Assembly: GCA_017615405.1 (NCBI GenBank)
Contig: JAGAAE010000146.1
Span: forward strand, 1 to 23,843
Reading direction: 5' to 3'
DNA length: 23,843 bases
DNA from: Clostridia bacterium
GTDB lineage: Bacteria > Bacillota > Clostridia > Oscillospirales > Acutalibacteraceae
The notes under the pieces were generated by a model that was not told where the DNA came from, did not search any database, and was given only the letters and a program-made list of their open reading frames with translations. A program made the translations under genes and the position numbers. Shown in pieces: positions 15,224-22,756 of this stretch (the stretch's first letter is position 1; the number at the start of each line of letters is the position of its first letter).

Positions 15224-17395
15224 ATGAAAAGTAAGGAAATGTTCGGCAACGCCTTGTGGGTCTCCCCAAACGGTAATTGCGATACCCCTTACATAAGAGG
15301 CGAGTTTTCTTTGTCGGGTGGCGTCCGAAAAGCGGAAATAACTATTTGCGGACTCGGCTTTTTTGAATTATCCTTCAACGGCAGGCGGGTCGGCGACGAT
15401 CTTTTTGTTCCGGTTACATCCGATTATCATTTTTATGAGGAACAACTCTGTTATAAAAAACACGGCGAAGAACTCTCTCACCGCATTTATTGCCTGAAGT
15501 ACGATGTGACAGAGTATCTTAGGAGTGAAAACTGTATAGGAGTTTTGCTGGCGCCCGGCTGGTATAAAAACAATCAGCGTGCATCCTACGGTGAAGTGAA
15601 ATTATGCTTTGCGTTGCGGGTAACCTTGAAAAACGGCGAAACTGTCGAAATTCTGTCTGGTGATTGGCTTAAATGGACGAAAAGCCCGATTGTTTGGTAC
15701 GGATTTTACAACGGCGAGGCGCAGGATTATAACAAGATTCGTCTTGACGGCTGGGATACCGTAGGTTTTACTGGGGGCGAATGGGCTGACGTTCAAACCG
15801 TACCCGCTCCTGAAACCGACTATTATATACAGGACTGTCCTGCCGACAAGGTGATTCGCTACATTACGCCGAAATTCGTCCGAGAAACGGAAAACGGGTT
15901 TGTTTACGACTGCGGTGAGAATATAAGCGGTACACCAGTTTTGCGTGCAAAAAACAATTTCAGCGAGAAAATTACGCTGAAATGCGGTGAACGGCTTAAC
16001 GGGGACGGCACTCTCGACGATAAAACGACCCATTGGCAAAACAGTGAGTTTATTACCGACGGCACCGAACGAACATACCGTCTTCGTATGATGTGGTACG
16101 GTTTTCGGTATTTTGAAGTGAGCAAAAATGCTGAACCGGTCAACTGTGCGGTGATTCATTCTAATACACCTGTAACTTCCGGATTCTCCTGCGATGTTCC
16201 GCTACTTAACTGGCTTTATGAAACTTTTATCCGCACCCAACTTAACAACATGCACAGCGGCATACCCTCCGACTGTCCAACTCTTGAAAAGAGAGGATAT
16301 ACAGGTGACGGACAGCTATTGTGCGAGTGCGGTATGATGATGCTTGATTCAAAGAAATTCTACCGCAAATGGATAGAAGATATTTTCGATTGTCAGGATA
16401 AAAAGAGCGGACACGTTCAGTATGCTGCACCGTATTTTCGTTCGGGCGGAGGTCCGGGCGGATGGGGATGCGCCATAATCGAGGTGCCCTATACCTACTA
16501 TCAGATATTTGGTGATGGTGAGCCGCTTAAAAAAAGCATACCGAAAACTCTAAAATACTTTGATTATCTTGACGCCCACAGTGAGGATGACCTTGTTGTG
16601 AGCGACCAGGAAGGGGAATGGTGTTTGGGCGACTGGTGCGCCCCTGAAAAGACGCTTATTCCCGAGCCGTTTGTCAACACTTACTTTTATATAAAGAGCA
16701 TTGACCGTGTGCTTGAAGCCTGCGAAGTGTTCGGCGAAGATAAGTTAAAAGAAAGCTTGAAAGCAAAGCGGGATAAAAAGGTTTCGGCAATTATAAGGCG
16801 CTATTATAATGAAAAAACAGGCGATTTTGCCGAAAATATCCAGGCCGCTAACGCATTCGCTCTCGATTTAGGACTGGGCGACGAGCGGACGACGAATAAC
16901 CTTGTTTCGCATTATGAGAAGATAAAAGCATATGACACAGGGATTTTTGGTACTGACATTCTAACGAGGATTCTCTTTGAAAAAGGATATTCGCAACTGG
17001 CTTTTGATCTTTTAACGAGCGATAGCAAGTATTCCTTCAATACATGGATGAAAAGCGGCTGCACAACACTTCCTGAAAACTGGAATTTTGAACGTTCTCA
17101 GGATCACCCGATGTTCGGCGCCGTAACAAGGTATCTCTTTACCTATATTCTCGGTATAAGATGCATAGAGGCGGGCTATGGAAAGGTCCTTATAAAACCT
17201 TGCTTTGTTGACGGTATCAATAATGCCAAGGGGTATATTACCACCGAACACGGAAAACTGTCGGTGGGGTATCAGCGGTCAGGAAAATACTTGCTTATCG
17301 AAACCGAAATACCCAAAGGTATCAGCGCAAGAATCAGCATAGGTGGCGATGAAAAATTTCTTTCACAGGGCAAGAGTAAAATAATAGTTAATTAA
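15224..17395 (+). CDS. GH78-like alpha-L-rhamnosidase
   Basis: 723 residues, no signal peptide, GGGAGG site 7 bases before the ATG. N-terminal beta-sandwich domains (about 1-310) carry the GH78 landmarks A-E-I-T-I-C-G-L-G-F-F-E-L, N-G-R-R-V-G-D-D-L, L-L-A-P-G-W-Y and Y-D-C-G-E-N-I-S-G. The (alpha/alpha)6 barrel follows (about 320-650), with the signature D-C-P-T-L-E-K-R-G-Y-T-G-D (350-362; Glu355 presumed general acid) and the T-T-L-P-E-N-W motif (Glu618 presumed base), then S-Q-D-H. The C-terminal beta-domain (about 650-723) has G-Y-G-K-V-L-I-K-P. The family hydrolyses terminal alpha-L-rhamnose by inversion. Together with the GH43-like gene, it suggests a rhamnose/arabinose-bearing plant glycan. 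Confidence 0.92.
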   Translation: MKSKEMFGNALWVSPNGNCDTPYIRGEFSLSGGVRKAEITICGLGFFELSFNGRRVGDDLFVPVTSDYHFYEEQLCYKKHGEELSHRIYCLKYDVTEYLRSENCIGVLLAPGWYKNNQRASYGEVKLCFALRVTLKNGETVEILSGDWLKWTKSPIVWYGFYNGEAQDYNKIRLDGWDTVGFTGGEWADVQTVPAPETDYYIQDCPADKVIRYITPKFVRETENGFVYDCGENISGTPVLRAKNNFSEKITLKCGERLNGDGTLDDKTTHWQNSEFITDGTERTYRLRMMWYGFRYFEVSKNAEPVNCAVIHSNTPVTSGFSCDVPLLNWLYETFIRTQLNNMHSGIPSDCPTLEKRGYTGDGQLLCECGMMMLDSKKFYRKWIEDIFDCQDKKSGHVQYAAPYFRSGGGPGGWGCAIIEVPYTYYQIFGDGEPLKKSIPKTLKYFDYLDAHSEDDLVVSDQEGEWCLGDWCAPEKTLIPEPFVNTYFYIKSIDRVLEACEVFGEDKLKESLKAKRDKKVSAIIRRYYNEKTGDFAENIQAANAFALDLGLGDERTTNNLVSHYEKIKAYDTGIFGTDILTRILFEKGYSQLAFDLLTSDSKYSFNTWMKSGCTTLPENWNFERSQDHPMFGAVTRYLFTYILGIRCIEAGYGKVLIKPCFVDGINNAKGYITTEHGKLSVGYQRSGKYLLIETEIPKGISARISIGGDEKFLSQGKSKIIVN

Positions 17396-17406
17396 AGGAG
17401 TCAATT

Positions 17407-18090
17407 ATGGATAAATTCAGCGAAAACGTTGTTCCGTCAAGCAATCAGAACAACGGCAGATTTTTCAGATTCGGAAGCGAAAAGGGTATAAAGATACTTT
17501 TTGCCGGAAATTCCGTGACAAAGCACGCACCCAAGCCTGAAATCGGCTGGGAAAAGGACTGCGGTATGGCGGCATCCTCAATAGAAAACGATTACGTTCA
17601 TCTTTTTATGGATAAGGTTTATAAACTCGACTCACAAGCCTCCTTTATGATAGCGCAGGTGGCGGATTTTGAAAGCCAATGCACCTGGAGACCCGAGATA
17701 ATCGACGCCTACCGTGAGGCGGAAAACTATGATGCTGATATCGTAATTATGTTTTTCGGCGCCAATGTTCCGCTTTCTTACGATACTAACGAAAACCCGA
17801 AAAAAACGTTCGGCGAAGCGGTCGAGGAACTCAGAAACATATTATCAAATAACGGAAAGTCCACCGTTTTTATTTCACAGGGCTTTTTCGGCAGAAAAAA
17901 ACTTGACGCCGAGAAAAAAGCGGTTGCCGAAAAATACGGCGACACCTATATTTCTCTAGAACACATTATTCATAGGGATGAAACCCATGGTATATTTAAT
18001 CATCCGAGCGATTGTGGTATGAAAGAGATCGCCGAAACATTTTTTGAGAGTGTAGAGCCGGAGATAAAAAGATTGCTTGCTTCAAAATAG
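17407..18090 (+). CDS. SGNH/GDSL-type hydrolase (possible carbohydrate esterase)
   Basis: 227 residues, cytoplasmic (no signal peptide), with an AAAGGAG site shortly before the ATG. Block I is I-L-F-A-G-N-S-V-T (Ser36, presumed nucleophile), block III is F-F-G-A-N (118-120), and block V is N-H-P-S-D-C-G-M (His199). The Asp normally three residues before the catalytic His is not there: the segment reads G-I-F-N-H. Asp191 or His194 slightly upstream, or a Ser-His dyad, may compensate. By family it removes acyl groups, for example acetyl, from sugars, which fits a locus dealing with decorated glycan. Substrate unknown. Confidence 0.82.
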   Translation: MDKFSENVVPSSNQNNGRFFRFGSEKGIKILFAGNSVTKHAPKPEIGWEKDCGMAASSIENDYVHLFMDKVYKLDSQASFMIAQVADFESQCTWRPEIIDAYREAENYDADIVIMFFGANVPLSYDTNENPKKTFGEAVEELRNILSNNGKSTVFISQGFFGRKKLDAEKKAVAEKYGDTYISLEHIIHRDETHGIFNHPSDCGMKEIAETFFESVEPEIKRLLASK

Positions 18091-18104
18091 GAGGGTTTAA
18101 GATA

Positions 18105-19856
18105 ATGAGCCGTAGAATAAACTTACCCGATGTTTGGGGACAGGGGCAGATCTTCGCTTTCAGCGGTCTTGAGGGCGAATGCCGCTATGGTGAAAACCTA
18201 TGCGGCACCCTTATGGCGGACTGCCTCGGAATAGAATTTCGCAACCTTTCCGATAAAGAAAAAAGGGTGTTTTTTGCCGTTTTGCTTAAAGGTGTTTACA
18301 ACATCTACTATAAATGCGTGACCTCGGATATGATAATTGCGGATATAAAAGATAAAAACGGCGATGTTTACGGGCTTGATATATTTTTTGTAAATCAAAA
18401 CACATTCGTCCTTAAAGCTAAAAAACCGCTGGATGCAAATCTTTTCTTTGACCATAGTGTTATAACCGAAGAAAAGGGAAATGCAACCGTTTACAGAAGC
18501 GGTGAAGATATCTTCTCCGTTGCCAAAAGGTGCATAGGTGATAATATTTCGGTTGCCGTTTCCTACGGTAATAATGCCGAAAGCAGTGCAATAAAAGCGT
18601 TAGATACCGATTGTGACGCCCTGAAAATCAGCAGAATAAAATTCTATGAAGATCTCCCAAGACCCGCATTTAAGGATGTAAACGAAGAAAAACTTTACTA
18701 TAAGTGCTATTCTGTTCTTCGTTCTACCGTCTATTCACCGTCAGGTAAAATGCACTACCATTCGCTCACACCTAACCGTTTTCCGCACCGGGGAGTATGG
18801 TTGTGGGACACCGCTTTTTTGATAACCGGCTTTAAGTACATTTCATACGATATTGCAAAGCAGGCGGTGCGCTCTATTCTTGAATGTTCAAGGGACGACG
18901 GTTTCCTGCCGCACATGACGACCCCTACATGGCAATCGAATATCACTCAACCGCCGGTTCTTGCTTGGGCGGCGTTGCATTTATATAATTTCGGCAAAGA
19001 CAGCGGATTTCTTTCAGATACTTACGACCGCCTTGAAAGGTACATAGAATGGGATATGAAAAACCGAGATATAAACGGTAACGGGCTTCCCGAATGGGTC
19101 GTTTCCGATGATCCGTTTTGTCGTTGCGATGAATCCGGAATGGATAATACGCCCCGTTTTGACGGTGTCGACGAAATGGACTGCATTGATTTTGCCTCTT
19201 TCCTTGCAAACGAAATGAGATGCCTCTCCGAAATTGCCGGAATTATCGGCAAAACAGAAAAAAGCGAAATTTGGGCGGAACGCTATCAGAATATCAAGGA
19301 AAAAATCAACGCTTATTTGTGGGACGAAGAAGACGGATTTTATTATGACAGAAAGGTATCGGACGGAAAATTCCATAAGGTGAAATCGGTTGCTTCGTTT
19401 ATTCCGCTGTTTGCAGGCATTTGCGATAAAGAAAAAGCCGAAAAACTTGTTGCTCATCTGAAAGATCCGAAAGAGTTTGCCACGGCGTTTCCTATCCCCA
19501 GCGTATCGGCTGACGATAAAACCTATCATACCCGTGATATGTTCCGCGGAACGGTATGGCTTAATTTTAACTATCTTATCGAAACAGGACTTTTGGAATA
19601 CGGATATATAAAAGAGGCGGAGAAACTGCGACAAAAAACCGTGGACACCTTGAAACACTGGTATTTAAACGACGGCGTTTTGTATGAGTTTTATGATAGT
19701 TTGAACGAGTTTTCGCCTTCAAGACTTTCAAGAAAAGGAACGCCGCTTTGGCCTTATATGCCTCAAATCCGTTATCAGTCTGTCAGGGATTTTTCATGGG
19801 GTGCCTGTGCGGTCATAGAGTTTTTATCTGCAAACATTAATGAAAAGGGAAAATAA
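18105..19856 (+). CDS. Alpha/alpha-barrel glycosidase of trehalase/GH63/MGH1-like type
   Basis: 583 residues, no signal peptide, AGGAGGG just upstream of the ATG. The N-terminal third (about 1-185) is a beta-rich domain; the rest is an (alpha/alpha)6 barrel. Barrel motifs match clan GH-G-like enzymes: R-G-V-W-L-W-D-T-A-F (229-238), D-D-G-F-L-P-H (264-270), D-E-S-G-M-D-N-T-P-R-F-D (342-353; Asp347 the likely general acid), F-R-G-T-V-W-L-N-F-N (480-489) and L-Y-E-F-Y-D (526-531; Glu528 a base candidate). Annotated relatives are variously called trehalase, amylo-alpha-1,6-glucosidase or mannosyl-oligosaccharide glucosidase, so exact activity is uncertain. Probably another exo-acting debranching enzyme of this locus. 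Confidence 0.82.
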   Translation: MSRRINLPDVWGQGQIFAFSGLEGECRYGENLCGTLMADCLGIEFRNLSDKEKRVFFAVLLKGVYNIYYKCVTSDMIIADIKDKNGDVYGLDIFFVNQNTFVLKAKKPLDANLFFDHSVITEEKGNATVYRSGEDIFSVAKRCIGDNISVAVSYGNNAESSAIKALDTDCDALKISRIKFYEDLPRPAFKDVNEEKLYYKCYSVLRSTVYSPSGKMHYHSLTPNRFPHRGVWLWDTAFLITGFKYISYDIAKQAVRSILECSRDDGFLPHMTTPTWQSNITQPPVLAWAALHLYNFGKDSGFLSDTYDRLERYIEWDMKNRDINGNGLPEWVVSDDPFCRCDESGMDNTPRFDGVDEMDCIDFASFLANEMRCLSEIAGIIGKTEKSEIWAERYQNIKEKINAYLWDEEDGFYYDRKVSDGKFHKVKSVASFIPLFAGICDKEKAEKLVAHLKDPKEFATAFPIPSVSADDKTYHTRDMFRGTVWLNFNYLIETGLLEYGYIKEAEKLRQKTVDTLKHWYLNDGVLYEFYDSLNEFSPSRLSRKGTPLWPYMPQIRYQSVRDFSWGACAVIEFLSANINEKGK

Positions 19857-19857
19857 A

Positions 19858-19977
19858 ATGAAAGATAAACTATGTTTTGCGGTATTTGCCGATCTGCATT
19901 ATAAGCAGGGAATGTATATACCGTCTGTTTCGAATATAGAAGCGGTATTGAAAAGAATAAGAGGTTTTAGATTATGA
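19858..19977 (+). pseudogene. 39-residue N-terminal remnant of a second metallophosphoesterase
   Basis: It starts one base after the previous stop and overlaps the next ATG by the four bases ATGA. The peptide M-K-D-K-L-C-F-A-V-F-A-D-L-H-Y-K-Q-G begins exactly like a metallophosphoesterase: beta-strand, then the D-x-H metal motif. It continues with S-V-S-N-I-E-A-V-L-K-R-I, matching helix 1 of the intact gene that follows (A-D-G-L-K-T-I-I-E-R-A). It then ends, so all later metal motifs are lost. The best reading is a tandem paralogue that lost most of its length by deletion. It may still be translated and serve to couple translation into the next gene. It is too short for most gene finders. Confidence 0.72.
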
Positions 19978-20903
19978 AAATCAAGTTTTCGGTTTGTTCG
20001 GACTATCATCTTCATCCGCAGTACCCTATCACCGCCGACGGATTGAAAACGATCATCGAAAGAGCAAAGGAAAACAAGGTCGACGCAATGCTTCATTGCG
20101 GAGATTTTGTTATCGACCTTAAAAATCAAAGGAATGCGCTCGATATGTTTCTCAATAACGACGCGAACATTCCCGCATTCGGATGTTACGGCAATCACGA
20201 ATTGGAACTGACCGCAACACTCGAAGAATTGAACGCCGCTTACGGCGTTAAAAACAGTTATTACTATCTTGACTTAAAAGGCTTTCGTTTCGTCATAACC
20301 GACGCTAACTTCTATGAAAAAGACGGAGAGATTTTCAGATATTCGGGTTTTTCGGTCGGAGGACCGGTTGGCGGCTACGATCATAACCGATTAGGTGCGG
20401 AACAACTTGACTGGTTAAAAGATACGCTTATAAATTCGCCCTATCCCTGCATAATTTTAAGTCACGCAAGCCTGTTAGGTAAACCGGGCAGCTCGAGAGA
20501 TTCCGATAAGGTCAGGGATATTATAAGTGAAGTAAACAAAAAAACGCCAAAAAAGGTGCTTATGTGCCTTAACGGGCATCATCATTCGGATTCTATTGAT
20601 GTTTTAGATAATGTTGTTTATTTTAATATAAACGCAGTATATATGGGCGGATGGAAAAAAGAAAAACACGATAAATTTCCGAGGGAATTCAGCGAGAAAT
20701 ACAGATCCGCCGATAATTGCGCTTTCTTTAACGATCCGCTGAATGCGATCGTTTCGGTAGACAGTGAAGGCGTTATTGACATAGAAGGTATGGAAACAAC
20801 CTATCTTTACGGTGTTTCGGCACAGGATATAGGATTGCCGCTTCATGTGGCGATCGGTGATCTGGTGCCCCGCATTTCAAGTGCGCATATAGAATTAGAC
20901 TAA
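19974..20903 (+). CDS. Calcineurin-like metallophosphoesterase
   Basis: 309 residues, cytoplasmic. All five blocks of the dinuclear metal site are visible: S-D-Y-H (Asp10, His12), H-C-G-D-F (Asp44), Y-G-N-H-E (Asn74, His75), S-H-A-S (His164) and G-H-H-H (201-204). Family members cleave phosphomonoesters or phosphodiesters; the substrate cannot be read here. It sits between glycosidases and a sugar-type oxidoreductase, so a phosphosugar or phosphodiester decoration is possible (inference). The start overlaps the stop of the 39-residue remnant. Confidence 0.92.
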   Translation: MKIKFSVCSDYHLHPQYPITADGLKTIIERAKENKVDAMLHCGDFVIDLKNQRNALDMFLNNDANIPAFGCYGNHELELTATLEELNAAYGVKNSYYYLDLKGFRFVITDANFYEKDGEIFRYSGFSVGGPVGGYDHNRLGAEQLDWLKDTLINSPYPCIILSHASLLGKPGSSRDSDKVRDIISEVNKKTPKKVLMCLNGHHHSDSIDVLDNVVYFNINAVYMGGWKKEKHDKFPREFSEKYRSADNCAFFNDPLNAIVSVDSEGVIDIEGMETTYLYGVSAQDIGLPLHVAIGDLVPRISSAHIELD

Positions 20904-20940
20904 ACGAAAATAACAGGCAAATAAACATTTGGTGGAATAT

Positions 20941-22215
20941 ATGAACAAAAAATTAAAAGTCGTCCTTATAGGCGCAGGCAACAGGGGAATTACCTACACG
21001 GATATTATGGCGAAATATCCCGAAAATTTTGAGGTCGTCGCGGTTGCCGAGCCGATAAAAAGCAGACGGGATCATGTAAAAGATCGGCATAATATTGATG
21101 AAAAATATTGTTTCGAGGATTATAAGCCGTTGTTAGAACTCGGCAAAATTGCCGATATTGCCGTTATATCAACAATGGACAGAGAGCATTATGACGCAAC
21201 AATGCAGGCGATCGGGCTTAAATATGATGTTATGCTCGAAAAGCCCATAGCGCCCACGGCGAGCGAATGCCTTGAAATCACAAAATCGGCAAAGGAAAAC
21301 GGCGTTAAGATCCTTATTTGCACCGTACTGCGGTACACGGCTTTCTTCAATAAAATCAAGGAAATAATCGATTCGGGAACGCTCGGCAGGGTCATGGCTA
21401 TCGACCATACCGAAGCGGTTGGGAATATACATCAGACCCATAGCTTTGTGCGTGGAAACTGGGGCAACTCGAAACGGAGCTCCTCGATGCTTTTGCAAAA
21501 ATCCTGCCATGATATTGATATTCTTGAATGGCTTATCGGAAAGAAATGCAAAAAAGTCCAGTCCTTCGGCACAAGGAGCTTTTTCACAAGGGAAAATGCT
21601 CCGTCGGGCTCGGCGGAATACTGTATAGGCGGCTGCAAATACGGCGAAAGCTGCCCTTATAACGCCGTGAAGCTTTACCTTGATGATAAAAAGAATTACT
21701 GGTTCCGTTCAACAAGCACGAGAGAAGACGCACCGTCCGACCAAACGGTCGAAAATGCGCTTCGGAACACGCAATACGGAAAATGCGTTTATAAATGTGA
21801 TAACGATGTTGTGGATCACCAGACCGTAAATATGTTTTTTGACGGTGATGTAACCGTAACGTTTAATATGAACGCTTTTTCAACCGGCGACAGGACTATA
21901 CATATAATGGGCACAAAATGTGACTTATATGCCTCAATGAACGGCAACGATACACCGATACGCATAGTAGACCTTATAACAAAAAAAGAAACGGTTATAC
22001 CCGTAAGCGGTAAGGACGGTATAGTCGGCGGTCACGGTGGCGGCGATGAGGGAATAGTAAACACACTTTATGATTATATTTTGGACAACTACCGGGGCAA
22101 CCGCGTACCGGAAATTGAAGAATCCTGCTATAATCACATGATCGTTTTTGCGGCGGAAAAATCCAGAGAAAACGGCACCGTCGAGGATGTTGACAAATTT
22201 TTAGCCGATTTGTGA
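20941..22215 (+). CDS. Gfo/Idh/MocA family NAD(P)-dependent oxidoreductase
   Basis: 424 residues. I chose ATG 20941, with GGTGGA about 5 bases upstream, over the in-frame TTG at 20929. The N-terminal Rossmann domain has V-V-L-I-G-A-G-N-R-G (nucleotide loop, 11-16) and the E-K-P motif at 100-102, whose Lys is normally catalytic. The C-terminal domain has K-S-C-H-D-I-D-I-L (187-195), a candidate catalytic His region. A Cys-rich insert follows at about 228-286 (Cys228, 232, 238, 282, 286), with C-P-Y-N-A and G-K-C-V-Y-K-C-D-N-D-V-V-D-H-Q. The family oxidises or reduces sugars, inositols and related polyols. Likely role: converting an unusual sugar released by this locus. Confidence 0.93.
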   Translation: MNKKLKVVLIGAGNRGITYTDIMAKYPENFEVVAVAEPIKSRRDHVKDRHNIDEKYCFEDYKPLLELGKIADIAVISTMDREHYDATMQAIGLKYDVMLEKPIAPTASECLEITKSAKENGVKILICTVLRYTAFFNKIKEIIDSGTLGRVMAIDHTEAVGNIHQTHSFVRGNWGNSKRSSSMLLQKSCHDIDILEWLIGKKCKKVQSFGTRSFFTRENAPSGSAEYCIGGCKYGESCPYNAVKLYLDDKKNYWFRSTSTREDAPSDQTVENALRNTQYGKCVYKCDNDVVDHQTVNMFFDGDVTVTFNMNAFSTGDRTIHIMGTKCDLYASMNGNDTPIRIVDLITKKETVIPVSGKDGIVGGHGGGDEGIVNTLYDYILDNYRGNRVPEIEESCYNHMIVFAAEKSRENGTVEDVDKFLADL

Positions 22216-22274
22216 CAGTCTGACGGCTTATAACATAGATTTTAACTCTTTTACGAAAGGAATTCGTTAAAAAT

Positions 22275-22694
22275 ATGAAAGAGATCGTTACCTTTTCGGA
22301 TATTATTCTATATTGGGATATAAAAGAGCGCAGGTCGAAAGATACGCAGTATTATACCTATCTTGACGGAGAACTTGCGAACGAGAGCAATAAAACACAT
22401 GTAACTCTTCGCAATATCCTTACAAAAACTGCCGAGGTGGAAATTTACACAGACAGTGAAAAAAGAGAACTGTTTTATAAAAAGAGTTTCACAATGCCTC
22501 AAAAGCAACGCTTTATAGATGTTACCTTCGGTGGTGAAGTTATCGGTTATCAGGATAAAAAGGCAAGAAAAGCAACCGCCGTTACGATCGTCGGGTTTGA
22601 CGATGAACACCGAATTTCAAATGTTTCGTTCAAGAACACCGTGATATATAACGGACACTCCTCGGAAAACAAAATTTCGACCTGCAAAGAATAG
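22275..22694 (+). CDS. Unrecognised 139-residue protein
   Basis: I do not recognise the family. The sequence alternates short hydrophobic strands with charged turns (E-I-V-T-F-S-D-I-I-L-Y-W-D, T-A-E-V-E-I-Y-T-D, K-A-T-A-V-T-I-V-G-F-D) and has no signal peptide or membrane segment, so a small cytoplasmic beta-sandwich is plausible. The ribosome site AAAGGA lies about 12-14 bases before the ATG, which is long, and no alternative start is available in frame. The gene lies 59 bases after the oxidoreductase and 62 bases before the MBL-fold gene, so all three probably share a transcript. Confidence 0.68.
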   Translation: MKEIVTFSDIILYWDIKERRSKDTQYYTYLDGELANESNKTHVTLRNILTKTAEVEIYTDSEKRELFYKKSFTMPQKQRFIDVTFGGEVIGYQDKKARKATAVTIVGFDDEHRISNVSFKNTVIYNGHSSENKISTCKE

Positions 22695-22756
22695 AAAATC
22701 TTTCTATCAGCAATTTGACGGTAAAATGATCCGGAAGGTAAAAAGGGGGTTTTTGA

